Source: Scylla paramamosain (taxonomy: Eukaryota > Arthropoda > Malacostraca > Decapoda > Portunidae). Taken from it: DNA of 64,000 nucleotides. Location of the stretch: assembly GCF_035594125.1 (NCBI RefSeq), contig NC_087158.1, positions 7,304,501 through 7,368,500 of the forward strand. The letters are read 5' to 3'. Numbering within the stretch: position 1 is the stretch's first letter; each line of letters begins with the position of its first letter. Made by a program: the position numbers and the translations under genes. Positions 1-12,540 of the stretch are shown one piece after another. Under the pieces are notes generated by a model. That model saw nothing but the letters and a program-made list of their open reading frames with translations, made no database searches and was not told the DNA's origin.

Positions 1-305
1 GTTTCCCAATATAGAGTGCTTTGTATCCATTTTCGCGTTTTTTTGTAGGTAACAAGCTCAAAAACACTAAAAATATACATTTTTGGTAATGTTTTTCTGC
101 GTCTTGATATTGGTTGCTTTGTATCAGTTTTAGCGTTTTTCTTCGTAAAACACTGAGAAGACACGTTTTCAGTAATTTTCTTTTGGACTTCCACATACAG
201 TGAGTTCCTTATTATTTATCGTTTTGGTGCCTAACATGCTAAAAAAACACTGAAAAGACAGATTTCTGGTAAGGTCTTTAATTTCCTCATATGGGAGGCT
301 TTCCA
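1..305 (-). repeat. Partial short inverted segment (cut by window edge)
   Basis: The first 305 bases read as the reverse complement of M1, M11, M10 and M9. They match 3598-3902 closely, including the start GTTTCCCAATATAGAGTGC and the junction around CCATGTCTTTTCAGTG at about 305, where plus-strand M3/M4 resumes. The left part of this inverted segment lies outside the window. Confidence 0.85.
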
Positions 306-714
306 TGTCTTTTCAGTGCTTTTTAGCGTGTTACGCAATAAAGCACTAAAAGACAGGGCAATCATATTACATGGGAATAAAACGAAATTTTACCATGAAC
401 TGGCCTTTAAGTGTTTTTGAGCTCCTTACATACCAAAAACACTAAAACACATGCAAAATACATTTTATGGAGAAACAGAATAACATTACCAAATACATGT
501 ATTTTGAGTGTTTTTTATCATTTTGTCTATAAAAAAACGCTTAAATACATGCAAAGAACCTTATCTTTGGAAAACTAAAGAACATTACGAGAAACGTGTA
601 TTATGAAAGATTTTTAAGTTGCTTCAGTACGAAAAAAGCTAAAACCCACAAATAACACTCTTTAGAAAAAAATAATAATAAATAAGGAAATAAAAAAAAT
701 GTGATATTTTTTTA

Positions 715-742
715 TTATTCATCTTCATAAGAAGATGAATAA
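715..742. repeat. Perfect 12-bp hairpin at a rearrangement junction
   Basis: Stems TTATTCATCTTC (715-726) and GAAGATGAATAA (731-742) flank the loop ATAA; a third partial copy, CATTCATCTTC, follows at 743-753. The left stem is normal M8 leader sequence. The sequence then continues in M2 (AAAAGAACCACACGGC), so M8-M1 are missing. Sister HORs have no such hairpin here. Confidence 0.9.
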
Positions 743-2196
743 CATTCATCTTCAAAAGAACCACACGGCAAAATAACACAAAATCTTGTGTATATGGAGA
801 GGTTTCCAAAATACAAAAAAGGCTAAAACTCATGTATAACACTCCTAATTGAGAAACAGAAGAACCTTAATAAATGCGTGTATTTTGAGTGCTTTTCACA
901 TTCTTAGTTACCAAAACACCAAATTGCATGCGAAAATAGATTTGTGGAAAAAAAATTGACTTTACCAGAAAAGTGTCTTTTGAGTGTTTTTCAGCGTGAT
1001 AGGCAATAAAGCACTAAAAAGGAGGGCAATCTCATTACATTAGAGGAAAACGAATTTTTACCAAGAACTTGCCTTTAAGTGTTTTTGAGCTCCGTATATA
1101 CCAAAACACTAAAACGCATGCAAAACACTCTTTATGGTGAAACAGAATAACATTAACAAAAACATGTATTTTGAGTGTTTTTGATCATGTTACCAATAAA
1201 AACGCTTAAATAAATGCTAAGAACACTATTTTTGGGAAACGATAGGATATTACGAGAAACGTGTATTATGAGTGTTTTAAAGTTTATGAATTACCAAAAA
1301 GCTAAAAGCCACAAATAACACTCTTTATTGAGAAACAATAAATAAATAAAAAAATGCAATATTTTTTTTCTTTCTTATGCATCACAGGTACCGAAATCCC
1401 AAAATTCGGGCAAAATTCAGGAAATTATGTGAAATAAAAACATTATTGAAAAAGTTAAATTTAGGTTTTTTTTCGGACTGTTATGTACCAAGCCCCTAAA
1501 GTGCATGCAAAACCACCTATATGGGGAAATTAAACGTCTTTGACACAAAATGGTCTTATGAGTGTTTTTCATTATGTTAGGAACCAACACCGTAAATAAC
1601 ATGGAAGTCAATCTATATGGGAATCCAAAACGAAATTAATAAAACATGTCTTTTCGGTGTTTTACGTAGAAAAAAGCTAAAACGGATACAAGCCAACCAA
1701 TATGAAGAAATAAAATAACATTTCTAAAAAAGGTATATTTTGAGTGTTTTTGAAATTGTTACCTACAAAAAACGCGAAAATAGATGGAAAGCACTCTATA
1801 TAGGGAAGCAAAAGGACACTACCAAAAACGTGTATAATGAGTGTTTTATAGTTTCACAAGAACTACAAGGCAAAAAAACGCAAAAACCTGTGTATATAGA
1901 GAAGTTTCTTACATTCCAAAATGTTGAAACTCTGGAACAACACTCTTAATTGATAAACGGAACAATCTTTCTAAATGCGTGTATTTTGAGTGCTTTTCAC
2001 ATCCTTAGTTACCAAAACCCCAAATTGCATGAGAAACCAGCTTTATGTAGGAAAATAATGACATTACCAGAAAATTGTCTTTTGAATGTTTTTGAGCTTT
2101 TTAGGCAATAAAGCACTAAAAAGCAGGGCAATCACATAACATTGGAATAAAACCAATTTTTAACAAGAACTTGCCTTTATGTGTATTTGAGCTCCT

Positions 2197-2206
2197 TATA
2201 CTCGTA
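2197..2206 (-). other. TACGAGTATA insertion, site 1 (M5)
   Basis: The plus strand reads CTTATACTCGTATACC where sister M5 copies read CTTATATACC: a net gain of six bases inside a TATA step. On the minus strand this is TACGAGTATA. Confidence 0.85.
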
Positions 2207-3443
2207 TACCAAAACAGTAAAATGCATGCAAAATACACTTTACGGTGAAACTGAATAACATTACCAAAAACATATATTTTGAGTGTTTTTGATCATGTTA
2301 CCAATAAAAACGCTTAAATACATGCAAAGAACCCTATTTTTGGGAAATAAAAGGACATTATGAGAAATGTGTATTATGAGTGTTTTTAAGTTCATTAAGT
2401 ACGAAAAAGCTAAAATCCACAAATTACACTCTTTATTGAGAAAAAAAAAATAAAAATAAAAAACACGATTTTTTTTTCATTCTTATTCATCTTTACAGGA
2501 AACAAGGTGCCAAAATTCGGGCAAAGTTCAGGAAAGTATATGAAATAAGAACATTATCAAAAAAGTTAATTTTAACTTTTTTTTCGGACTGTTATGTACC
2601 AAACCCCTAAAGTGCATGGAAAGCCACCTACATGGGGAAAATAAACGTGTTTGCCAGAAAACTGTCTTATGAGTGTTTTTCAGCATGGTAGGAACCAACA
2701 CGATAAAACCCAAGGAAGTCAATCTATATGGGAATCCAAAACAAAATTACTGAAAACGTGTCTTTTCGGTGTTTTACGTAGAAAACGCTATAACGGATGG
2801 AAACCAACCAAAATGAAGAAATAGAATAACATTACCAAAAAGGTATATTTTAAGTGTTTTTGAAATTACCTACAAAAAACGCGAAAATGGAAAATGGAAA
2901 GAACTCTATATTGGGAAGGAATAGGCACCAAAAAGCTTGTTAGGCACAAAAACGATAAATAATATGAAAGTCACTCTATATGAAAATCCATAGCAAAATT
3001 AGTGGAAACGTGAATTTTAAAAGATTTACGTAGAAAAACGCTAAAACGGATGCAAAGCAACCAATATGAAGAAATAGAATAACATTACCAAAAAAGTATA
3101 TTCTGTGTGTTTTTGAGCTTGTTACATAAAAAGAAACGCGAAAATGGATGCAAAGCGGTTTATATAAGGAAAAAAAAAGGACATAACGAGAAACCTCTAT
3201 AATGAAGAAACAGAACAACCTTATTAAATGCGTGTATTTTGAGTGTTTTTTTACATTCTTAGTTACCAAAACCCCAAATTCCATGCGAAACTAGCTTTAT
3301 GTGGGAAAAAAATGACATTGCCAGAAAAGTGTCATTGAGTGTTTTTTTAACGTGTTAGGCAATAAAGCACTAAAAAGCAGGGCAATCACATTATATGGGA
3401 ATAAAACCTACTTTTACGAAGATCTTCCCTTTTAGTGTTTTTG

Positions 3444-3902
3444 ACACGGATTTAGAAAGGTTGCTCTGTTTCTCAATTAAGAGTGTTATTCATCAGTTTC
3501 AGCATATACACGAGTTTTTACGTTTTTTGCCTTGTATTTTTTGTTTTTTTTGAACCATAAAAAATTCCTTATACATTATTCTCGCAATGTCTCTTTGTTT
3601 CCCAATATAGAGTGCTTTGTATCAATTTTCGCGTTTTTATGTAGGTAACAAGCTCAAAAACACTCAAAATATACATTTTTGGTAATGTTTTTCTGCGTCT
3701 TCATATTGGTTGGTTTGTATCAGTTTTAGCGTTTTTCTACGTAAAACACTGAGAAGACACGTTTTCAGTAATTTTCTTTTGGATTCCCACATAGAGTGAG
3801 TTCCTTATTATTTATCGTTTTGGTGCCTAACATGCTGAAAAACACTCAAAAGACAGATTTCTGATAAGGTCTTTAATATCTTCATATGGGAGGCTTTCCA
3901 TG
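3444..3902 (-). repeat. Short inverted segment, copy 2 (about 459 bp)
   Basis: Plus-strand M4 ends in AGTGTTTTTGA and the text then switches to reverse-complement M2 (ACACGGATTTAGAAAGG), M1, M11, M10 and part of M9. It returns to plus-strand M3/M4 at CCATGTCTTTTCAGTG. The left joint may share ACA between both sides. The reversed M2 lacks about 24 bases between CAGCA and TATACAC; that deletion is shared with the copies at 10386 and 61030. Confidence 0.9.
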
Positions 3903-6900
3903 TCTTTTCAGTGTTTTTGAGCGTGTTACGCAATAAAGCACTAAAACAAGGGCAATCACATTACATGGGAATAAAACCAAATTTTACCAAGAACTTGCCA
4001 TTAAGTGTTTTTGAGCTCCTTACATACCAAAAACGCTAAAACGCATGCAAAATACATTTTATGGAGAAACAGAATAACATCACCAAATACATGTATTTTT
4101 TGTGTTTTTGATCATATTATCTAAAAAAAAAACGCTTAAATACATGCAAAGAACCTTATGTTTGGAAAACGAAAGAACATTACGGGAAACGTGTATTATG
4201 AGTGATTTTTTAGTTGCTTCAATACCAATAAAGCTAAAACCCACAAATAACACTCTTTAGAAAAAAAAAATCAAAATGGGATTTTTTTTTTTGTTATTCA
4301 TCTTCATAGGTACCAAGATGCCAAAATTTTGCCAAATTTAGGAAATTTATGTGTAAAAAAGAACATTATCATAAAAGTTAATTAGAGCTTTTTTTTTTGG
4401 ATTGTTATGTACCAAACCCTAAATTGCATACAAAGCCACCTATATAGGGAAGTTAAACAACTTTACCAGTAACCTGTCTTTTCAGTGTTTTTCAGCATGT
4501 TAGGCACCAAAACGATAAATAATATGGAAATCAGTCATTATGTGAATCCAAAACAAAATTACTGAAATCGTGTCTTTTTAGTGTTTTACGTAGAAAAACG
4601 CTAAAGAAATAGAATAACATTACCTAAAAGATATATTTTTAGTGTTTTTGAGCTTGTTACCTACAAAAAAATGCAAAAATGGATGTAAAGCACTCTATAT
4701 TAGGAAACAAAAGGACATTACGAGAAATGTGTATAATGAGTGTTTTATAGTTTTAAAAGAACCACAAGGCAATAAACGCAAAAACTCCTGTATATAGAGA
4801 AATTTCTTACATAACAAAATGAATAAATGCATAAATAACACTTTTAATTGGTAAACAGAACTACCTTACCAAATAGTGTATTTTGAGTGTTTTTCACATT
4901 CTTAGTTACGAAAATGCCAAATTACATACGAAACTAGCTTCATGTGGGAAAAAAAAATGACATTACTAGAAAAGTGTCTTTTTAATGTTTTTGAGCATAA
5001 TATGCAACAAAGCACAAAAACAGAAGGATCACATTACATAGGAATAAAACCAACTTTTACTAAGAATTTGCCTTTAAGTGTTTTTAACTCCTTATATACC
5101 AAACCGCTAAAACGCATGCAAAACAAACTTTATGGAAAAACAGAATAACATTACCAAAAACATGCATGAGTGTTTTTGATCATGTTATTTATGAAAATGC
5201 TTAAGTACATGCAAAGAACATTATGTTTGGGAAACAAAAGGACATTACGAGAAACGTGTATTATGAGTGGGTTTTTTTTAAGTTCCTTAAGTACCAAAAA
5301 TCTAAAACTTACAAATAATACTCTTTATTGAAAAAAAAAATTTTTTTTTTTTGTTATTCATCTTTATAGGTACCGAGATGCCAAAATTCTGGGAAAATTC
5401 AGGGCAATTATGTGATAAAAGAATATTATAAAAAAAAGTTAATTTCAGCTTTTTTTTTTGGACTGTTATGTACCAAACAATAAATGCATGGAAAGCCTCC
5501 AATATGAGGAAATTAAACGACCTTACCAGAAATCTGTGTTTTGAGTGTTTTTTAGCATGTTAGGCACCAAAACGATATATAATAAGGAACTCACTCTATA
5601 TGGGAATCCAAAACAAAGTTGCTGAAAACGTGTTTTCTCAGTGTTTTACGTAGAAAAACGTTAAAACCAATGGAAACTAACCAATATGAAGAAATAGGAA
5701 AACGTTACCAAAAAAGTATATTTTTAGTGTTTTTGAGCTTTTTCCTACAAAAAACTTGAAAATTGATGCAAAGCCCTCTATATTGGGAAAGAAAAGGACA
5801 TTGCAAGAAAACTGTATAATGAGTATTTTATAGTTCAAAAGAACCACAAAGAAAAAAACGCAAAAATTCTTGTATATCGAGAGATTTCCTAGATATCAAA
5901 ATGCTGAAACTCATGAATAACACTCTTAATTGAGAAACAGAACAACCTTACTAAATGCGTGAATTTTGAGAGCTTTTCACATTCTTAGTTACCAAAACCC
6001 GAAATTGCATGCGAAACCACGTTTATGTGAGAAAAAAATGACATTACCAGAAAAGTGTCTTTTAAGTGTTTTTGAGCATGATAGACAAAGCACTAAAAAG
6101 CAGGGCAATCAAATTACATTGTAATAACACCAATTTATATCAAAAACTTGCCTTTAAGTGTTTTTTTAGCTCCTTATATACAAAACTGCTAAAACGCATG
6201 GAAAACACACTTTATGGAGAAATAGAATACCATTACTAAAAAACATGTATTTTCAAAGTTTTTGATTATGTTATCTATAAAAAACGCTTAAATACATGCA
6301 AAGAACATTATGTTTGGGAAACAAAAAAACATTACGAGAAACGTGTATTATCAGTGTTTTTTTAAGTTCCTTAAGTACCAGAAAGCTAAAACCGACAAAT
6401 AACACTCTTTATTTAGAAAATAAAAAAATAAAAAAATAAAAAAAATAGGATTTTTTTTTTTTTTTTGTTATTCATCTTCATAAGTACCGAGGTGCCAAAA
6501 TTCTGGGAAAATTCAGGGCAATCATATGATAAAACAATATTATCAAAAAAGTTAATATCAGCTTTTTTTCGGACTGTTATGTACCAAACCCTAAAATGCA
6601 TGCAAAGCCTCTTATATGAAATTAAACGACCTTGCCTGAAATCTGTGTTTTCAGTGTTTTTTTTAACATGTTAGGCACAAAAACGATAAATAATAAGGAA
6701 ATCACTCTATATGGGAATAAAAAGCAAAGTTACTGAAAACAGTGTCTTCTCAGTGTTTTACATAGAAAAACGCTAAAACCGATGCAAAGCAACCAATATC
6801 AAGAAATAGAAAAACGTTACTAAAAAGGTATATTTTGAGTGTTTTTGAGCTTGCTACCTACAAAAAACGCGAAAATTGATGAAAAGCACTTTATATTGGG

Positions 6901-9900
6901 AAACAAAAGGACATTGCAAGAAAAGTGTGTAATGAGTGTTTTGTAGTTCAAAAGAACCACAAGGCAAAAAACGCAAAGTCTCGTGTATATGAAGAGGTTT
7001 CCTAGATACCAAAATGCTAAAACTCATGTATAATATTCTTAATTGGGAAACAGAACAACCTTACTAAATGCCTGTATTTTGAGTGATTTTCACATTCTTA
7101 GTTACCAAAACCCCAAATTGCATGCGAAAATAGATTTGTGGAAAAGTGTCTTTTGAGTGTTTTTGAGCGTGATAAGCAATAAAGCACTAAAAAGCAGGGC
7201 AATCACATTACATTGCAAGAAAAAAACATTTTTACCAAGAACTTGCCTTTAAGCGTTTTTGAGCTCCTTTTATACCAAAACACTAAAACGCTTGCAAAAC
7301 ACACTTTATGGTGAAATATAATAACATTACCAAAAACATGTATTTTGAGTGTTTTTGATCATGTTGCCAATAAAAACGCTTAAATACATGCAAACAACAC
7401 TATTTTTGGGAAACGAAAGGAGATTACGAGAAACGTGTATTATGAGTGTTTTTAAGTTCATTAATTACCAAAAAGCTAAAAGCCACAAATAACACTCTTT
7501 ATTGAGAAACAATAAATAAATAAAAAAAAATACGATATTTTTTTTTTCTTATTCATCTTCACAGATACCGATATGCCAAATTTCGGGCAAAATTTAGGAA
7601 ATTATGTGAAATAATAACATTATCAAAAAAGTTAAATTTAGCTTTTTTTTGGACTGTTATTTACCAAACCCGTAAAGTGCATGCAAAGCCACCTATAGGG
7701 GTAAATTAAACGTCTTTGCCAGAAAACGGTCTTCTCAGGGTTTTTCAGCATCTTAGAGACCAACACGATAAATAACATGGACGTCAATCTATATGGGAAT
7801 CCAAAACAAAATTACTAAAAACGTGTCTTTTCCGTGTTTTACGTAGAAAAGCGCTAAAACGGATGCAAACCATCCAATATGAAGAAATAAAATAACATTA
7901 CCAAAAGGTATATTTTGAGTGTTTTTTTTTAATTCTTACCTACAGAAAACGCGAAAATGGATGAAAAGTACTCTATATTAGCAAGGAAAAGGACATTACG
8001 AGAAACGTTTATAATGAGTGTTTTATAGTTTCAAAAGAACTACAAGGAAAAAAACGTAAAAATTCGTGTATATAGAGAACTTTCTTACATTCTAAGATGC
8101 TTAAACTCTGGAACAACACTTTTAATTGAGAAACAGAACAATCTTACTAAGTGCGTTTATTTTGAGTGCTTTTCACATTCTTAGTTACCAAAACCCCAAA
8201 TTGCATACGAAACCATCTTTATGTGGGAAAAAATGACATTACCAGAAAAAATATCTTTTGAGTGTTTTTGAGCGTGTTAGGCAATAAAGTACTAAAAACC
8301 AGGATAAACACATTACATTGGAATAAAACCAATTTTTAAAAAGAACATGCCTTTAAGTGTTTTTTAGCTCCTTATATACCAAAACACTAAAACGCATATA
8401 AAATACACTTTATGGTGAAACAGAAGAACATTACCAAAAACGTGTATTTTGAGTGTTTTTGATCAGGTTACCAATAAAAACGCTTAAATACATGCAAAGA
8501 ACCCTATTTTTGGGAAACGAAAGGACATTACGAGAAACGTGTATTTTTAAGTTCCTTAAGTACCAAAAAAGCTAAAACCCACAAATAACACTCTTTATAG
8601 AGAAAAAAAAGAAAAGAAAATATGTATTTTTTTTTTTGGTTATTCATCTTCATAGGTATTAAGATGCCAAAATTCTGGCAATATTTTTTGGGAATCGAAA
8701 ACAAAATTACTGAAAAAGTGTCTTTTCGGTGTTTTACGTAGAAAAACGCTAAAACAGATGAAAACCAACCAATATGAAGAAATAGAATAACATTAACAAA
8801 GAGATATATTTTGGGTGTTTTTAAGGTTTTTACCTATAAAAACCGCGAAAATGGATGCAAAACACTCCTTATTGGGAAAGAAAAGGACATTACGAGAAAC
8901 ATGTATAATAAGTGTCTTATTATTTTCGGGGAAAAGAACTTGTGGTTCACAAGAACCACAAGGCAAAACATGCAAAAACTCGTGTATATAAAGAAGTTTC
9001 TTAGATACCAAAATGCTGAAACTCATGAATAAAAATCTTAATTGAGAATCAGAACAACATTACCAAATGCGTGTATTTTGAGTGTTTTTTCACATTCTTA
9101 GTTAGCAAAACCCTAAATAGAATGCAAAACTAGCTTTATGTGGGAAAAAAATGACATTACCAGAAATGTTTTCTGAGTGTTTTTGAGCGTGTTAGGCAAT
9201 AAAGCACTAAAAAGTATATAATCGTATTACATTGGAATAAAACTAACTTTTACCAAAAACTTGCCTTTAAGTGTTTTTTCAGCTCCTTACATAGCAAATC
9301 GCTAAAACGCATGCAAAACACTCGTTTATGGAGAAGCAGAATAACATTACCAAAAACAAGTGTTTTTGAGTGTTTTTTTTTTTTATCATGTTACCTATAA
9401 AAACGCTTAAATACATGCAAAGATCCCTATATTTGGGAAATGAAAGGACATTACGAGAAATGTGTATTATAAATATTTTTAAGTTTCTTAAGTACCAAAA
9501 CGTTAAAACCTACAAATAACTATCTTTATAGAGAAAAAAAAATAGCATTTTTATTTTTTTGTTATTGATTTTCATAGGTACCAAGATGCCAAAATTCTGC
9601 CAAAATTCAGGGAAATTATGTGGAAAAAAGAACATTATCGAAAAAGTTAATTTACCTTTTTTTTAGAGTTATGTACCAAACCATGAAGTGTATGCAAAGC
9701 CACCTATTTGGGAAAATTTAACGACTTTACAAGAAACCTGTGTTTTGAGTGTTTTTCCGCATGTAAAGCACGAAAACGATACATAATATGAAAGTCACTC
9801 TATATGGAAATCCAAAACAAAATGACAAAACGTGTCTTTAAATTTACGTAGAAAAACGCTAAAACGGATGCAAACCAACTATTATGAAAAAAAAAAATAG

Positions 9901-10385
9901 AATAACATTACCAGAAAAGTATATTTTGTGTGTTTTTGAGCTTGTTACATGAAATAAAAAAACGCGAAAATGGATGCAAAACACTGTATATTACGAAAAA
10001 AAAAAAAAAAGACATAACGAGAAACGTGTATAATGAGTGTTTTATAGTTTCACCAGAATCACAAGGCAAAAAACGCAAGAACTCGTCTGTGTGGAGAAGT
10101 TTCTAAGATAACAAAATGATGAAACTCATGAATAACACTCTTAATCAAGAAAAAGAGCAACCTTACTAAATGCGAGTATTTTGAGTGCTTTTTTTACATT
10201 GTTAGTTACCAAAACCCCAAATTCCATGCGAAACTAGCTTTATGTGGGAAAAAAAATGATATTAACAGAAAAGTGTCTTTGATTGTTTTTGAGCGTGTTA
10301 GGCAATAAAGCACTAAAAAGCAGGGCAATCACATTACATGGGAATAAAACCAACTTTTACGAAGAACTTGCCTTTTAGTGTTATT
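3903..10385 (+). repeat. Plus-strand block B (six HORs)
   Basis: M8 landmarks lie near 4307, 5367, 6481, 7562, 8653 and 9575. The first HOR carries the ATGTGAATCC M10 sub-type (near 4545) and the TTACGAAAATGCC M3 sub-type (near 4905). Near 8680, M8 is fused to M10 (GGCAATATT then GGGAATCG), shortening that HOR. The hairpin form of M2 follows at 8939. The last HOR has an altered M10/M11 boundary (near 9835) and M1 with GTTACAT before the next inverted segment. Confidence 0.88.
8939..8962 (+). repeat. Hairpin-bearing M2 variant, copy 1
   Basis: Perfect 10-bp stems CTTGTGGTTC and GAACCACAAG around the loop ACAA. Ordinary M2 has only the right stem (CACAAGAACCACAAGG). The variant adds about 25-30 bases just before it, including TTATTATTTTCGGG. 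The added left stem is an inverted copy of the native right stem. Confidence 0.88.
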
Positions 10386-10753
10386 GACACGCATTTAATA
10401 AGGTTGCTATGTTTCTCAATTAAGAGTGTTATTCATGAGTTTCAGCATATACACGAGTTTCTGCGTTTTTTGCCTTGTGGTTTTTTTGAACTATAAAACA
10501 TTCCTTATACATTTTTCTAGCAATGTCCCTTTGTTTCCCAATATAGAGTGCTTTGTATCCATTTTCGCGTTTTTTTGTAGGTAACAAGCTCAAAAACACT
10601 CAAAATATACATTTTTAGTAATGTTTTTCTGCGTTTTGATATTGGTAGGTTTGTATTAGTTTTAGCGTTTTTCTACGTAAAACACTGAGAAGACACGTTT
10701 TCAGTAATTTTCTTTTGGATTCCCACATAGAGTGAGTTCCCACATAGAGTGAG
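10386..10753 (-). repeat. Short inverted segment, copy 3 (about 368 bp, atypical right end)
   Basis: The left junction is the same as in the other copies (TTATTGACACGCATTT). The right end differs: the reversed text stops inside M10, where CCCACATAGAGTGAG is repeated with a 17-base step (10722-10736 and 10739-10753), and then joins the end of M6 on the plus strand (TGTATTATAACTG). The reversed M2 has the 24-base deletion shared with copies at 3444 and 61030. Confidence 0.88.
10722..10753 (-). repeat. 15-base direct repeat at an inversion breakpoint
   Basis: CCCACATAGAGTGAG occurs at 10722-10736 and 10739-10753. Other inverted segments have it once. The second copy is joined directly to plus-strand M6 sequence. 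Confidence 0.88.
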
Positions 10754-12110
10754 TGTATTATAACTGTTTTTAACTTCCTTAAGTACAAAAACGTTAAAAC
10801 CCACAAATAATACTCTTTAAAGAGAATAAATAAATAAATAAATAAAAAATAGCATTTTTTTGTATTGATTTTCATAAGTACCGAGATGCCAAAATTCTGC
10901 CAAAATTTAGGGAATTTATGTGGAAAAAAAAACATTATCAAAAAATTTAATTATATCTTTTTTTCGGATTGTTATTTACCAAACCCTAAAGTGCATCCAA
11001 AGAACCTATATGAGGAAATTAAAAGACTTTACCAGAAACCTGTCTTTTCAGTGTTTTTCAGCATGTTAGGCACCAAACCGATAAATAATATGGAAGTCAG
11101 TCAATATGTGAATCCAAAACAAAATTACCAAAAACGTGTCTTCTCGGTGTTTTACGTAGAAAAAACGCTAAAACGGATGCAAAGCAACGAATATGAAGAA
11201 ATAGAATAACATTACCAAAAAGTGTTTTTGAGCTTTTTACCTACAAAAAAACGCGAAAATGGATGTAAAAGCACTCTATATTACGAAGCAAAAGGACATT
11301 TAGAGAAACGTGTATAATAATTGTTTTATAGTTCCACAAGAACCACAAGAGAAAAAACGCAAAAACTCGTGTATATAGAGAAGTTTCTGACATACCAAAA
11401 TGCTAAAACACTTTTAATTGAAAAACAGAACTACTTTACCAAATGTGTGTATTTTGAGTGTTTTTCACATTCTTAGTTACGAAAATCCCAAAATTACATG
11501 CGAAACTAGCTTTATGTGGGGAAAAACATGATATTATCAGAAAAGTGTCTTTTGAGTGTTTTTGAGCGTGATATGCAACAAAGCACTAAAAAGCAGAATA
11601 ATCACATTATATAGGAAGAAAACCAACTTCTACAAAGAACTTCCCTTTAAGTGTTTTTAACTCCTTACATACCAAAACGCTAAAACGCATACAAAACACC
11701 CATTATGGAGAAACAGAATAACATTACCAAAAACATGTATTTTGAATGTTTTTGATCATGTTACCTATAAAAATGCTTAATTACATGCAAAGAACGCTAT
11801 GTCTGTGAAACGAAAATACATTACGAAAATCGTGTAGTATGATTGTTTTTAAGTTCCTTAAGTATCAAAAAACTAAAACCAACAAATAGAGAAAAAATAA
11901 ATGAATAAAATAGATTTTTTTTATTCATTTACATAAGTATAAAGATGCCAAATTTGAGGAAAAATTCAGGAAAATTATGTAAAAAAAAAAAACAAAAAAA
12001 AAATTTAGCTTTTTCCGGAATTATGTACGAATTGTAGAAGTGCATGCAAAGCCACCTATATGAGGAAATTACACGACTTTACCAGAAACCTGTCTTTTGA
12101 GTGTTTTTCA

Positions 12111-12130
12111 GCAATTTCAACAATATTACT
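12111..12130 (+). repeat. M10 sub-type with about 46-bp internal deletion
   Basis: CAGCA is followed directly by ATTTCAACAATATTACTGA instead of TGTTAGGCACC...AAAATTACTGA. Other copies lie near 22417, 44327, 48987, 52167, 56883 and 63183 on the plus strand and near 27003 and 32331 on the minus strand. It marks one HOR position in the super-repeat. Confidence 0.87.
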
Positions 12131-12397
12131 GAACACGTGTCTTTTCAGTGATTTGCGCAGAAAAACGCGAAAACGGATGTAAACCAACCAATATGAAGAA
12201 ATATAATATTACCAAAAAAATATATTTTGATGTGTTTTTGAGCTTGTTACCTACAAAAAATGCAAAAATGGATGGAAAGCACTTTATATTGGCAAAGAAA
12301 AGGACATTATGAGAAACGTGTATGAGTGTTTTATAGTTTGACAAGAACCTGAAGGTAAAAAACTCAAAAACTCGTGTACATAAAGAAGTTTCTTACA

Positions 12398-12540
12398 TAC
12401 CAAAAAGCTGAAACTCATGAATAACACTTTTAATTTTGAAACAGAAATACCTTACAAAATGTGTGTATTAGAAAAGTTTCTTACATACCAAAATCCTGAA
12501 ACTCATGAATAACACATTTAATTAAGAAATAGAACAACCT
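12398..12540 (+). repeat. Partial M2 tandem duplication
   Basis: The second half of M2 (TTTCTTACATACCAAAA through GAAACTCATGAATAACAC) is present twice in a row, joined at GTGTGTATTAGAAAAG. The same joint appears near 63540 (TGTGTATTAGAAAAAT), near 57225 (TGTGTATTAGAAATGC, more decayed) and, on the minus strand, near 31995. All these copies sit next to the deleted M10 sub-type, so they are one HOR lineage. Confidence 0.82.

Larger units (their letters stand above)
306..3443 (+). repeat. Plus-strand block A (shortened super-repeat)
   Basis: Runs M4-M7 from 306, then hits a fold-back junction at 715-753 that jumps straight to M2. Two HORs follow, with M8 landmarks near 1385 and 2505. Near 2925, M1 is joined directly to M10 (GGAATAGGCACC), skipping M2-M9; the same junction recurs near 60400. 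The M10/M11 sub-type TTTTAAAAGATTTACG follows near 3012, then M1 with GTTACATAAAAA, then the inverted segment. The distance between equivalent inverted-segment ends (305 to 3902) is only about 3.6 kb, roughly half of most other super-repeats. Confidence 0.85.

Noticed and set aside
10150..10175. Further candidates for the TACGAGTATA insertion (GCGAGTATTTT near 10165, AAACGAGTATAAT near 51352)
   Set aside because: These are single-base substitutions of GCGTGTATTTT and AAACGTGTATAAT with no gain in length.
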